DNA of 64,000 nt from Alkalicoccus halolimnae (GTDB lineage: Bacteria > Bacillota > Bacilli > Bacillales > Salisediminibacteriaceae), in the NCBI RefSeq assembly GCF_008014775.2, contig NZ_CP144914.1, positions 1,426,001-1,490,000 on the forward strand. Direction: 5' to 3'. Positions 47,090 through 56,401 of the stretch are shown piece after piece. Every line of letters begins with the position of its first letter. The first letter of the stretch is position 1. The translations under genes were made by a program, and so were the position numbers. The notes under the pieces were generated by a model that ran no database searches, was not told the DNA's origin, and saw only the letters and a list, made by a program, of their open reading frames with translations.

Positions 47090-47171
47090 TGGGACGAGAC
47101 CCGCCCGGAAATCCTCGCATGAAACGAAAGCGCACTTTCATCGCTTATCTACTTTATTTTCAATGTAGCTT
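47090..47171 (+). repeat. GC-rich interspersed repeat, copy 6
   Basis: GACCCGCCCGGAAATCCTCGCATG, GAAACGAAAGCGCAC, then tail TTTCATCGCTTATCTACTTTA and ATGTAGC. Same order as copies 1, 3 and 5 but shorter at the left. It ends about 30 nt before the secD promoter. Confidence 0.82.
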
Positions 47172-47200
47172 TTGTATTAAAAATCGTTTCAGGAAGCGGA

Positions 47201-47230
47201 TTGACATAATATTTCGCCCGTGATTATAAT
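47201..47230 (+). promoter_or_regulatory. Probable sigma-A promoter of secDF
   Basis: Perfect TTGACA (47201-47206) and perfect TATAAT (47225-47230) with an 18-nt spacer. The transcript would have an untranslated leader of about 120 nt before the secD start at 47358. Confidence 0.82.
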
Positions 47231-47357
47231 AGGTGAGTTAAGATTACCGGGCGTATAGCTGCGCTGTGAAATGAAAGGGAGTGCAGGGATAAAGTTTCGC
47301 TGCCTCTTTCTCCTACATATTTCAGGAGGTTTTTCATCTACGAAGGAGGAACCTGTA

Positions 47358-48683
47358 TTGGTTAAGAGAAGAAAAGGTGTCCGAAAAAGTTTAATAGCAA
47401 TTTTCTTTGTTATTATTGTTGCATTTGGAGCTCTTATGGCTTCAAATTTAATGGATAATGTAGAAGACGTTAGTTTAGGGCTGGATCTACAAGGCGGATT
47501 TGAAGTACTTTATGAAGTTCAACCTCTGGAAGAAGAAGGGGATACGGAAATTAATAGAGAACTGTTAACGGATACAGTCAGTGCTCTCAATGCGAGAATC
47601 GATGTACTGGGAGTATCCGAACCGAACATCAGCATCGAAGGTGATGATCGAATTCGTGTGCAGCTGGCCGGTGTTGAGGATCAGGAACAGGCGAGAGAAC
47701 TTCTGTCAACACAGGCGAGACTGGAGTTTCGAGATGTTAATGACGAACTGATGATGGATGGATCCGATCTGGTTGAGGGCGGTGCGCGTCAAAATTTTCA
47801 TGGGGAAACGAATGAACCGATTGTCTCTGTAACGGTAGACGATGGAAGTTTGTTTGAAGAGATTACCCGTGATATCAGCAGCCGGCCTCCGGAAGAGAGA
47901 CAGCTTGTCATATGGCTTGATTACGAGGAAGGAGACTCTTTTGAAGAAGAAATCATGAAAGAGGATTCGAAAATTGTTTCAGCTCCACGTGTAGATGAAA
48001 TTATTCCTTCGAGAGATGTGATGATATCCGGAAACTTTACTGTAGAATCTGCACAGGACCTTGCCGGGATTTTGAACGCCGGTGCACTGCCGGTGGAACT
48101 TGAAGAACTGTCCTTAAATTCTGTAGGGGCGCAGCTTGGTGAACAGTCGATGGATTTGGCAGTCAATGCCGGATTTGTCGGGATTGCTCTCATATTCGCC
48201 TACATGCTCTTTTACTATAGATTTATGGGAGCAATAGCTGTTCTGACTTTATCTGCTTATATCTATCTGGTATTAGTGATATTTAACTGGCTGAATGCCG
48301 TGCTCACTCTACCTGGTATTGCTGCCCTGATTCTCGGGGTAGGGATGGCAGTTGATGCCAACATTATAACTTTCGAACGGATCAAGGATGAACTTCGTTC
48401 CGGGAAAACTGTAATGAGTGCTTTCAAAGCAGGCGGGAGGCGGTCTTTATCAACTATTATGGACGCTAACATAACAACAATACTGGCAGCATCCGTCCTG
48501 TTTTATTTCGGAACGAGTGCTGTACAGGGCTTTGCAGTGATGCTTATTGTTAGCATTCTTACGAGCTTTTTAACTGCTGTATTTGGTGCAAGACTTCTTC
48601 TGGGACTCTGGGTGAACAGCCGTATACTGAATAAGAAAAATCGTCTATTCGGTGTGAAGGAGAGTGAAATCAATGAACTTTGA
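47358..48683 (+). CDS. secD: Protein translocase subunit SecD
   Basis: A 441-residue membrane protein that uses the proton (or sodium) gradient to help preproteins leave the Sec channel. TM1 is at about 12-30, followed by LGLDLQGGFEVLYEV, the acidic P1 domain, and five helices from about residue 270 with GVGMAVDANIITFERIKDEL (about 358) and GFAVMLIVSILTSF. The TTG at 47358 follows AAGGAGGAACCTGTA; the frame is open from an ATG at 47271 without a ribosome site. It is encoded apart from SecF, unlike the fused SecDF of B. subtilis. Confidence 0.93.
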   Translation: MVKRRKGVRKSLIAIFFVIIVAFGALMASNLMDNVEDVSLGLDLQGGFEVLYEVQPLEEEGDTEINRELLTDTVSALNARIDVLGVSEPNISIEGDDRIRVQLAGVEDQEQARELLSTQARLEFRDVNDELMMDGSDLVEGGARQNFHGETNEPIVSVTVDDGSLFEEITRDISSRPPEERQLVIWLDYEEGDSFEEEIMKEDSKIVSAPRVDEIIPSRDVMISGNFTVESAQDLAGILNAGALPVELEELSLNSVGAQLGEQSMDLAVNAGFVGIALIFAYMLFYYRFMGAIAVLTLSAYIYLVLVIFNWLNAVLTLPGIAALILGVGMAVDANIITFERIKDELRSGKTVMSAFKAGGRRSLSTIMDANITTILAASVLFYFGTSAVQGFAVMLIVSILTSFLTAVFGARLLLGLWVNSRILNKKNRLFGVKESEINEL

Positions 48684-49614
48684 AAAAAGTAAATACAAAC
48701 TCGATTTTGTCAAACACCGAAAGAAGTTTTTTATATTCTCAGCTGCATTCATCGCCGCCGGTATCGTATTACTTTCCACTTTGGGACTTAACCTCGGTAT
48801 TGATTTTGAAAGTGGTACTACAGTAGAAATATTGGCAGAAGAAGAGGTTACAGCAGGGGAAATTGAAGAAGAATTTTCTGAAATAGGATATGAACCGGAC
48901 GACGTGGTACTTGCTGGTGACAATAATGATATTGCCAGAGCCTCGTTCATAGGAGGGTTATCCCAGGAAGAATCCCTGGAGATTCAATCGCATTTTGAAG
49001 AAATGTATGGTTCGACTCCTAATGTTAGTACAATTACTCCTATTGTAGGTGAGGAACTGGCGCAGAATGCCATTATCTCTGTGCTGATTGCTTCTGTTGG
49101 TATAATTATATACGTAACGATCCGTTTTGAACTTCTGTACGGAATTTCTGCAATCGTGGCTCTCTTTCACGATGCTTTGTTTATTCTTATTGTTTTCAGC
49201 ATTTTACAATTGGAAATCAATATACCGTTCATAGCTGCGGTTCTTACGATTATAGGTTATTCTATTAACGATACGATTGTTACCTTCGACCGCATAAGAG
49301 AGAATATGAAGCGTGAAGAAACGGTAGAAACGTTTGAAGATATTTCACGAATAGTCAATAAAAGTCTGATTCAGACATTGGCAAGGTCGATTAACACTGT
49401 GCTGACAGTAGTGTTTGCAGCCGGAGCTCTGCTGGTGCTTGGCGGTGAGGGGCTGAGAGTTTTCTCACTGGCTCTTGTTGTCGGTCTGGTAGCCGGGACT
49501 TATTCGTCTTTATTTATAGCAGCCCAGCTTTGGGCAGTTTTAAAATCAAAACAGATGCATCGACGTCGTCTGCGTCTGGAAAAGAAAGAAGAAGAGGAAA
49601 TCGAAAAGGCATAA
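48673..49614 (+). CDS. secF: Protein translocase subunit SecF
   Basis: A 313-residue partner of SecD. TM1 (about 17-40) is followed by LGIDFESGTTVEI and an acidic external domain, then five helices including ILTIIGYSINDTIVTFDRIREN-type segments AAVLTIIGYSINDTIV (about 187) and IQTLARSINTVLTV (about 234). The ATG lies 11 nt before the secD stop, behind AAGGAGAG, so secD and secF overlap and are coupled in translation. Confidence 0.94.
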   Translation: MNFEKSKYKLDFVKHRKKFFIFSAAFIAAGIVLLSTLGLNLGIDFESGTTVEILAEEEVTAGEIEEEFSEIGYEPDDVVLAGDNNDIARASFIGGLSQEESLEIQSHFEEMYGSTPNVSTITPIVGEELAQNAIISVLIASVGIIIYVTIRFELLYGISAIVALFHDALFILIVFSILQLEINIPFIAAVLTIIGYSINDTIVTFDRIRENMKREETVETFEDISRIVNKSLIQTLARSINTVLTVVFAAGALLVLGGEGLRVFSLALVVGLVAGTYSSLFIAAQLWAVLKSKQMHRRRLRLEKKEEEEIEKA

Positions 49615-49682
49615 CCGCAGAAGCTGGTTTTAAAAATTATGAGTCGTGCAGTCAAAAGTGGCTGGCGATGCTGAACTTTTCT

Positions 49683-49718
49683 GGAGCTGTCCCTGGAATA
49701 TTGGGGCAGCTCCTTTCC
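49683..49718 (+). terminator. Hairpin after secF
   Basis: GGAGCTG(T)CCC pairs with GGGG(.)CAGCTCC, followed by TTTCCC. The T run is short, so termination may be partial. Confidence 0.6.
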
Positions 49719-49779
49719 CGTTCATATTCTTTTTCATGTTAAAGTAAAGAGGAGACAGGAGCAAAGAGGGTGAAAAAGC

Positions 49780-50688
49780 ATGTCATCAGAAGGAGCAGCT
49801 CGTTATAAAAAAGTGCAGATGGGTGCCTGGATCGGTATAGCCGGGAACGTTATCCTGGCGGTGATAAAAGGGATTGTTGGTCTTGCGGCAGACAGCAGGG
49901 CTCTTGTAGCGGACGCTCTTCATTCCGCATCAGACGTTGTCAGCTCGACTGCCGTCCTGATTGGAGTAAGAGCGGCCCAGCAGCCTCCGGATGATGATCA
50001 TCCCTACGGTCATGGCAAGGCAGAAACAGTGACGGCGATTATCGTAGCTGTCCTCCTAATTGTCGTGGGAGTAGAAATTGCTATAAATGCAGCGGGAGCT
50101 ATGTTCACTCCTTTATCTGTTCCTGGTATATGGGCTGTTTATGCATCGTTATTCTCCATAGGTTTAAAAGAATTAATGTTTCAATATAAGTATAGATTGG
50201 GTAAAAAATACAAGAGTAGTGCTTTAATCGCCGACGCATGGCATCACCGGTCTGACGTATTTTCGTCCCTGGCTGTGCTGATCGGTGTAGGAGCTGCAAT
50301 TGCAGGAACGGCTGCCGGTATTGAAGCCGCGGTTTACCTGGATCCTCTGGCCAGCATTCTAGTTGCTCTGCTTATTATGCGTATGGGCTGGCATATCGGC
50401 AGTGAAGCCGTTCATACAACGCTTGACCACGTACTTCACGAGGAAGACAGCAGCTGGATGATTGAGGCAGCTGACAGTGTGGACGGGGTTATGCAGATTG
50501 ACGAACTTCTTGCGAGAGAACACGGTCATTATGTAATTGTAGATATTAAAATATCTGTCGACCCTTTTATTACTGTGGAAGATGGTCACACCATCGGTAA
50601 AAAGGTAAAAAGAGAATTGATGCAATACGGGTATGTCCACGATGTTCGTGTTCATATAAATCCATTTTCTGAGGAGGAAAAGTTATGA
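49780..50688 (+). CDS. Cation diffusion facilitator transporter
   Basis: A 302-residue CDF metal exporter (Zn, Fe or Mn type). Six hydrophobic segments precede a C-terminal cytoplasmic ferredoxin-like domain. Metal-site signatures are ADALHSASDVVSS (about 43-55) on TM2, HPYGHGKAE in the first loop, and ADAWHHRSDVFSS (about 150-162) on TM5, with the HxxD and DxxxD pattern intact. The end VHDVRVHINPF is typical. The substrate metal cannot be fixed from sequence. Starts behind AGAGGGTGAAAAAGC and overlaps lapA by four bases. Confidence 0.92.
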   Translation: MSSEGAARYKKVQMGAWIGIAGNVILAVIKGIVGLAADSRALVADALHSASDVVSSTAVLIGVRAAQQPPDDDHPYGHGKAETVTAIIVAVLLIVVGVEIAINAAGAMFTPLSVPGIWAVYASLFSIGLKELMFQYKYRLGKKYKSSALIADAWHHRSDVFSSLAVLIGVGAAIAGTAAGIEAAVYLDPLASILVALLIMRMGWHIGSEAVHTTLDHVLHEEDSSWMIEAADSVDGVMQIDELLAREHGHYVIVDIKISVDPFITVEDGHTIGKKVKRELMQYGYVHDVRVHINPFSEEEKL

Positions 50689-51014
50689 AAGGCCAGTGGG
50701 GATTGATTGGCGGATTAATTATAATATTGATAATCTCTGTATTTGCTGTAGTAAACGTCGATCCAGTTGAGGTAAATTATTTGTTTGGGCAAAGTGAGTG
50801 GCCACTGGTACTCGTAATAATCGGATCTGCGCTTATGGGAGGATTAATCGTTGGTCTTGTAGGAATCTACAGAGTGTTCCGTCTGCAGCAGGAAGTTAAA
50901 CGTCTCGGTGGTAAAGAACCGGAACCACATGCTGAAAATGCAGGGACTTCACAAAAAAAAGATGAAAAAGAAAAGCCGGATAAACACAATTTGACACGCA
51001 GTAAAAAAGATTAA
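50685..51014 (+). CDS. yrvD: LapA-family membrane protein (YrvD)
   Basis: A 109-residue protein with two transmembrane helices (about residues 5-25 and 41-64) and a cytoplasmic tail rich in Lys and Glu (about 70-109). The NVDPVEVNYLFGQSEWPLVLVII segment, in pieces, is characteristic of the LapA/DUF1049 family. B. subtilis yrvD likewise precedes recJ. Function is unclear; E. coli LapA helps regulate lipopolysaccharide assembly, which cannot apply here. It overlaps the CDF gene (ATGA). Confidence 0.85.
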   Translation: MKGQWGLIGGLIIILIISVFAVVNVDPVEVNYLFGQSEWPLVLVIIGSALMGGLIVGLVGIYRVFRLQQEVKRLGGKEPEPHAENAGTSQKKDEKEKPDKHNLTRSKKD

Positions 51015-51020
51015 ATATGG

Positions 51021-51048
51021 AAGCCGTGTATAAGCACGGCTTTTTTTG
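51021..51048 (+). terminator. Terminator after the lapA-like gene
   Basis: AAGCCGTG/CACGGCTT 8-bp stem with loop TATAAG, then T7. Confidence 0.9.
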
Positions 51049-51120
51049 TTTTGTGTTTTTATATACTGATTGTTTCCCTGTTACGGCTTATGTATAATGA
51101 ACGAGTCAGGAGTGATAATC

Positions 51121-53463
51121 ATGCTTCACGCAAATTCTGAATGGATTATTTCCGGAACAGAAGCAGCGGCTGTAGATAAGCTGCGGAAAAGTACAGGACT
51201 GTCTGCGCTGGCTTCTAAGTTTCTTGTCCAGAGAAAGATTACAGAAGAATCAGAAATTAACAAGTTTTTAAGAGCTGATGAAAAAGAGCTTCATGATCCT
51301 TTACTTATGAAAGATATGGAAAAAGCCGCAGTAAGAATTCATAAGGCTATAAATCAAAAGGAAAATATCCTTGTTTTTGGAGACTATGATGCTGACGGAG
51401 TAACAAGCACATCGCTTCTCTACAGCGTTTTAACGGAGATGGGGGCACAGGCAGGTTTTTATGTTCCCAACCGATTTACGGAAGGCTATGGGCCGAATGA
51501 AGCAGCTTTCAGGTATGCAGCGGAAGAAGGAGTTCATTTAATTGTCACAGTTGATACAGGGATATCAGCCGTTCACGAAGCTGAAGTAGCCAAGGAACTC
51601 GGTATTGATTTAATTATTACAGATCATCATGAGCCTCCTCCGCAGCTGCCCGATGCCTATGCTGTAATAAACCCGAAGCAGGAAAACTGCAGTTACCCTT
51701 TTAAAGAACTGGCCGGAGTCGGGGTAGCTTTTAAATTAAGTCATGCTTTAACTGGGAAAATTCCAACGGGCTTTTATGATTTGGCGGCTGTTGGTACAAT
51801 TGCCGATCTTGTGCCGCTTCAAGGAGAGAACCGGATCCTTGCGGTGCATGGGTTAAAAGCTTTAAGAAAAGACCTCCGCCCTGGATTAAAGGCACTTCTG
51901 GAAAAAGCAGGAGCGGACCAGGCTGATATAGATGAGGAAACAGTCGGTTTTTTGATCGGGCCGCGTCTGAATGCTGCGGGGCGTCTCGACAGCGCTGATC
52001 CAGCTGTAGCTCTGCTTATGAGCAGAGATCCGGAAGAAGCAGAAGAACTTGCTTTAATGGTTGATGATTTAAACAAGGAACGCCAGAGTATAGTAAAAGA
52101 AATCACAGCAGAGGCAGAAGAACTCGTAGAGGCGCAGGGAATTCCTCCGGTTCTGGTTGTAGCAAAAGAAGGCTGGAATCCCGGAGTCATTGGAATTGTC
52201 GCAAGCAGACTCGTCGAAAAATATTATCGTCCGGCTATCGTATTAAGTTTGATACCGGAAGAAAATAAAGCTAAAGGATCAGCACGCAGTATAGCGGGAT
52301 TTGATATGTTTCAGTCCCTCTCAACGATGAGGGAAATTCTTCCGCATTTTGGCGGCCACCCTATGGCCGCAGGCCTTACCATGGCCGATACTGATGTGGA
52401 AAACCTGCGTGATAGACTCATTTCTCTCGCGGAGCGGAACATTTCAGAGGAGGACTGGAAGAGAAAGCTGTACGTCGATCTGCCAGTCAAAGTGGAAGAG
52501 ATCTCAGTTAAGACCATTCAGGACCTTTCCCAAATGGCTCCTTTCGGCATTGGCAACCCTGCTCCGAAGGTGATGCTGGAGAAAACTACGGTGGAACAGG
52601 CTAAAAAAATTGGAGCCGGACAGGATCACTTGAAACTGACACTGACAGATGAAAGTCATTCAAATGCACTGGATGCTATTGCTTTTAGAATGGGGGCTAA
52701 GCATGATCTGATTTCCCCCCTTGCAAAGCTTTCTGCCGTAGGAAAGCTTTCCATCAATGAGTGGAACGGAAATGTTAAACCGCAGCTGATAGTTGAAGAT
52801 ATGAAAGTGGAGGAATGGCAGCTTTTTGATTTCCGCGGCAACAAACGCTACGGTTCCAAAGAGTCCGGAGAAAGAACCATCCTCATATTTCAGGAAAGCA
52901 CCGGGGAACCATCTCTTCCATCTTCCTGGCCGGTTCTGCGGGTGGACAGGGAATCAATGGAGTCCGCTGATTTAACAAATGTAAATCATGCTGTTTTATA
53001 TGATGTTCCGGATACGATGGAGCACCTGGAATTTGTTATGAAAAAACTGAACAGTACAGAACGAATCGATGCAGTATTTGTTCACAGTGAGGATTATTTT
53101 TTTACTTCCCTTCCGTCCCGTGACCAGTTCAAATGGTTCTATGGTTTTATGCAGAAACGTAAAATGTTTGATATGAACAAACATTTAACAGATCTGGCAA
53201 AACATAAAGGATGGAGTGAAAATACGGTGAAATTTATCTGTACCGTGTTTTTCGAGCTGGGATTTGTTAAAATAAATGATGGTATAGTTGTACTGGTAGA
53301 AGAGCCGGGTAAAAAAGAGCTGACTGATTCGCCAGCCTACCAGAAGCATGTCCAGAAAAGCAGAATCCAGCAGGAACTATGCTATTCTACTTTTCGATCT
53401 TTAAAAAAACAGCTGGATGCTATGAGGAAGACGGCTGAAACTGCTACTATACAGAGCAGCTAA
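51121..53463 (+). CDS. recJ: Single-stranded-DNA-specific exonuclease RecJ
   Basis: A 780-residue DHH-family nuclease digesting ssDNA 5' to 3' in repair. Motifs seen: VFGDYDADGVTSTSLL (about 85-100), VTVDTGISAVHEA, TDHHEPPP (DHH, about 180), GPRLNAAGRLDSADPA (about 283) and GGHPMAAGLTM (about 415) of the DHHA1 domain, then an OB-fold and a C-terminal region of about 200 residues typical of Firmicute RecJ. The ATG at 51121 follows CAGGAGTGATAATC; 17 upstream residues are rejected. Confidence 0.95.
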   Translation: MLHANSEWIISGTEAAAVDKLRKSTGLSALASKFLVQRKITEESEINKFLRADEKELHDPLLMKDMEKAAVRIHKAINQKENILVFGDYDADGVTSTSLLYSVLTEMGAQAGFYVPNRFTEGYGPNEAAFRYAAEEGVHLIVTVDTGISAVHEAEVAKELGIDLIITDHHEPPPQLPDAYAVINPKQENCSYPFKELAGVGVAFKLSHALTGKIPTGFYDLAAVGTIADLVPLQGENRILAVHGLKALRKDLRPGLKALLEKAGADQADIDEETVGFLIGPRLNAAGRLDSADPAVALLMSRDPEEAEELALMVDDLNKERQSIVKEITAEAEELVEAQGIPPVLVVAKEGWNPGVIGIVASRLVEKYYRPAIVLSLIPEENKAKGSARSIAGFDMFQSLSTMREILPHFGGHPMAAGLTMADTDVENLRDRLISLAERNISEEDWKRKLYVDLPVKVEEISVKTIQDLSQMAPFGIGNPAPKVMLEKTTVEQAKKIGAGQDHLKLTLTDESHSNALDAIAFRMGAKHDLISPLAKLSAVGKLSINEWNGNVKPQLIVEDMKVEEWQLFDFRGNKRYGSKESGERTILIFQESTGEPSLPSSWPVLRVDRESMESADLTNVNHAVLYDVPDTMEHLEFVMKKLNSTERIDAVFVHSEDYFFTSLPSRDQFKWFYGFMQKRKMFDMNKHLTDLAKHKGWSENTVKFICTVFFELGFVKINDGIVVLVEEPGKKELTDSPAYQKHVQKSRIQQELCYSTFRSLKKQLDAMRKTAETATIQSS

Positions 53464-53484
53464 AAGCACACAGGAGGAACTAAT

Positions 53485-53997
53485 ATGGATTTTAAACAAT
53501 ACGTAACAGTAGTGGAGGATTTTCCGAAAAACGGAGTCCGATTTAAAGACATTACTACACTTATGGAGAACGGTGAAGCCTACAAAGAAGCAATTCAACA
53601 AATGATAAACTTCGCTGAGGATAAACAAATCGATGTAATTGTCGGACCCGAAGCCCGTGGTTTTGTTGTAGGCTGTCCAATTGCTGTAGCAATGGGAGTA
53701 GGTTTTGTACCGGTCCGAAAAGCAGGCAAACTCCCGCGCGAAGTGCTCGAGGTCGATTATGGACTGGAGTATGGTAAAGATTCTTTGAACATTCATAAAG
53801 GCTCCATTAAGCCTGGGCAGCGAGTGCTCATAACGGATGATCTGCTTGCCACAGGGGGTACGATTGAAGCGACGATTAAAATGGTCGAAGAGCTTGGTGG
53901 AGTCGTGGCAGGTATAGCATTTTTGATTGAATTAAGCTATTTAGATGGAATGGATCGTCTCAAAGACTATAACGTATTTAGACTTATGGCTTATTAA
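53485..53997 (+). CDS. apt: Adenine phosphoribosyltransferase
   Basis: A 170-residue salvage enzyme making AMP from adenine and PRPP. The PRPP-binding loop is [16 protein letters not shown] (about 113-128); [10 protein letters not shown] (about 54-63) and [11 protein letters not shown] follow the family. The ATG follows GGAGGAACTAAT, 21 nt after recJ. It precedes relA, as in B. subtilis and many Firmicutes. Confidence 0.97.
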   Translation: MDFKQYVTVVEDFPKNGVRFKDITTLMENGEAYKEAIQQMINFAEDKQIDVIVGPEARGFVVGCPIAVAMGVGFVPVRKAGKLPREVLEVDYGLEYGKDSLNIHKGSIKPGQRVLITDDLLATGGTIEATIKMVEELGGVVAGIAFLIELSYLDGMDRLKDYNVFRLMAY

Positions 53998-54002
53998 ACG
54001 AA

Positions 54003-54044
54003 GAAAGCGGCAGGGCCCGACAGAAGGGCACTTGCCGCTTTTGC
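54003..54044 (+). terminator. Terminator after apt
   Basis: AAAGCGGCA(G) pairs with (C)TTGCCGCTTT, and GGGCCC lies in an inner loop region; T4 follows. This separates apt from relA. Confidence 0.8.
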
Positions 54045-54201
54045 CTTATACTCTTTGCAATCTGATTACATTAAGAGGCGGGTAGGTGATAAGATAGAAT
54101 AAAATGTGATAAGATATTACATAATCGAGTATTTTCGACAAATTTATTCTGCTCTGTCACACCAGCGGCGATAGAGACTTCAAAAAATGTAAGGTGATCC
54201 C

Positions 54202-56382
54202 ATGACTAGTGAACAAGTGTTCGAAAAAGCAAGTGAATATTTGCCGGAGAAAGAAGTCGCATTTCTGCGTGAAGCGTATGAATTGGCGAATTATGCTCAT
54301 CGGGAGCAGTATCGCCGGTCTGGAGAACCATATATTTGGCACCCTGTTCAGGTAGCCGGTATACTGGTTGATTTAGGAATGGATCCGGATACAGTCGCAG
54401 CCGCTTTTTTGCATGATGTCGTAGAGGATACAGATGTAGGACTGGACGAGATTGAAGCAAAGTTTGGAGAGCAGGTGGCGATGCTCGTTGATGGAGTAAC
54501 CAAACTGGGTAAAATTAAATATAAATCCAAGGAAGAGCAGCAGGCAGAGAATCATCGGAAAATGTTTGTGGCAATGGCAAAGGATATCCGGGTTATTCTT
54601 ATTAAACTGGCCGACAGGCTTCACAATATGCGGACCCTGAAACATCTGCCTCCGGAAAAACAGCGCCGCATATCCAATGAAACGCTGGAAATATTCGCAC
54701 CGCTTGCTCACAGGCTTGGTATTTCAAAAATTAAATGGGAGCTTGAAGATACATCTTTACGCTACTTAAATCCACAGCAGTACTATCGTATTGTCAATTT
54801 AATGAAAAAGAAGCGGGTGGAGCGGGAGAGCTATATTGAAGAAGTGAAGGAGCTTTTGAAAGACCGTCTGCACGGAATGGAAGTTGAAGCTGATATACAC
54901 GGCAGGGCGAAGCACATTTACAGTATTTACCGTAAAATGGTACTGCAGAACAAGCAGTTTAACGAAATATACGACCTTTTGGCGATCCGGATTGTCGTTA
55001 AAAGTATTAAAGACTGCTATGCTGTTCTCGGCACGATCCACACTCAGTGGAAACCGATGCCTGGTCGTTTTAAAGACTATATAGCGATGCCGAAAGCAAA
55101 TATGTATCAATCTCTGCACACTACGGTTATCGGTCCAAAAGGAGATCCTCTGGAAGTTCAGATCCGCTCGGAAGACATGCATAAAGTTGCAGAATTTGGT
55201 GTAGCAGCTCATTGGGCTTATAAAGAAGGAAAAACGGTTGATGATGCCGAATCTCTGGAGACAAAAATGTCCTGGTTCCGTGAAATTCTGGAATGGCAGA
55301 ACAATACCAATGATGCCCAGGAATTTATGGAATCTCTGAAAATCGATCTTTTCTCAGATATGGTATTCGTTTTTTCACCAAAAGGGGACGTCATGGAGCT
55401 CCCAAAAGGATCGGTGCCTCTCGACTTCGCTTTCCGGATTCATACAGAAGTAGGCAATCGATGTATTGGAGCTAAGGTGAACGGAAAAATGGTCCCGCTC
55501 GACCATCAGCTCAAAACAGGCGATATAGTCGAAATACTTACTTCTAAACATTCCTACGGCCCAAGTCAGGACTGGCTTAAAATTACGCAGAGTTCTCATG
55601 CGAAAAATAAGATCCGCCAGTGGTTCAAGCGTGAAAAAAGGGAAGAAAATGTAGAAAAAGGCCGGGACATGATTGAAAAAGAAATTGAAAAGAAGGGCTT
55701 TACTACAAAACAGGTACTGACCCCTGAAAACATTACAAGAGTTATGGATAAATTCAGCTTTACCGTTGAAGAAGACATGTATGCTGCTGTAGGGTATCAG
55801 GGTATTACCGCTTCGCAGATTGTAACTAGATTAACCGATAACCTGCGCAAAAAAGAAGAACAGTCGGACAGGAAAACTCTCACAGAAGCTGTTGAAGGGC
55901 TGAAGCCGCAGACAAAAACCTCAGCCAAAACGGATCTTGGTGTCAGAGTAAAAGGAATTGATAACCTGCTGGTCCGTTTATCGAGATGCTGCAATCCTGT
56001 TCCAGGAGATGACATCGTTGGGTATATTACTAAAGGCCGCGGAGTTTCAATCCACCGCATGGATTGTCCTAACATTCAGCAGGAAGATATTCAAAGCCGA
56101 CTTCTCCCTGTAGAATGGGAGGAACGGCCCCAGCAGTCAAAAAATTACGAAGTGGATATTGAAATATCCGGGTATGACCGCCGTTCCCTGCTTAACGATG
56201 TTCTGCAGGCGGTAGCGGAGACGAAAACGAATATTCAGGCAGTAACCGGCAAAGCTGATAAGAACAAAATGGCTTTAATCGATATGACTATTTCCATTCA
56301 GCATACAGCCCACCTGCAGCGGGTGGTAGAAAGAATAAAACAAATACCTGATATTTACTCAGTGCGGCGGGTCATGCACTAA
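54202..56382 (+). CDS. relA: Bifunctional (p)ppGpp synthetase/hydrolase RelA
   Basis: A 726-residue stringent-response enzyme. The hydrolase HD domain has HPVQVAGIL (about 50) and FLHDVVEDT (about 69-77), the synthetase region has KDYIAMPKANMYQSLHTTV (about 290), then TGS (DLFSDMVFVFSPKGDVMELP, about 375), a zinc-finger region with RCCNPVPGDD (about 593) and a C-terminal ACT domain (about 645-726). Both catalytic domains look intact. The start follows GTAAGGTGATCCC. Encoded as usual between apt and dtd. Confidence 0.96.
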   Translation: MTSEQVFEKASEYLPEKEVAFLREAYELANYAHREQYRRSGEPYIWHPVQVAGILVDLGMDPDTVAAAFLHDVVEDTDVGLDEIEAKFGEQVAMLVDGVTKLGKIKYKSKEEQQAENHRKMFVAMAKDIRVILIKLADRLHNMRTLKHLPPEKQRRISNETLEIFAPLAHRLGISKIKWELEDTSLRYLNPQQYYRIVNLMKKKRVERESYIEEVKELLKDRLHGMEVEADIHGRAKHIYSIYRKMVLQNKQFNEIYDLLAIRIVVKSIKDCYAVLGTIHTQWKPMPGRFKDYIAMPKANMYQSLHTTVIGPKGDPLEVQIRSEDMHKVAEFGVAAHWAYKEGKTVDDAESLETKMSWFREILEWQNNTNDAQEFMESLKIDLFSDMVFVFSPKGDVMELPKGSVPLDFAFRIHTEVGNRCIGAKVNGKMVPLDHQLKTGDIVEILTSKHSYGPSQDWLKITQSSHAKNKIRQWFKREKREENVEKGRDMIEKEIEKKGFTTKQVLTPENITRVMDKFSFTVEEDMYAAVGYQGITASQIVTRLTDNLRKKEEQSDRKTLTEAVEGLKPQTKTSAKTDLGVRVKGIDNLLVRLSRCCNPVPGDDIVGYITKGRGVSIHRMDCPNIQQEDIQSRLLPVEWEERPQQSKNYEVDIEISGYDRRSLLNDVLQAVAETKTNIQAVTGKADKNKMALIDMTISIQHTAHLQRVVERIKQIPDIYSVRRVMH

Positions 56383-56401
56383 CAGATGAAAGAGGGAGTA
56401 T

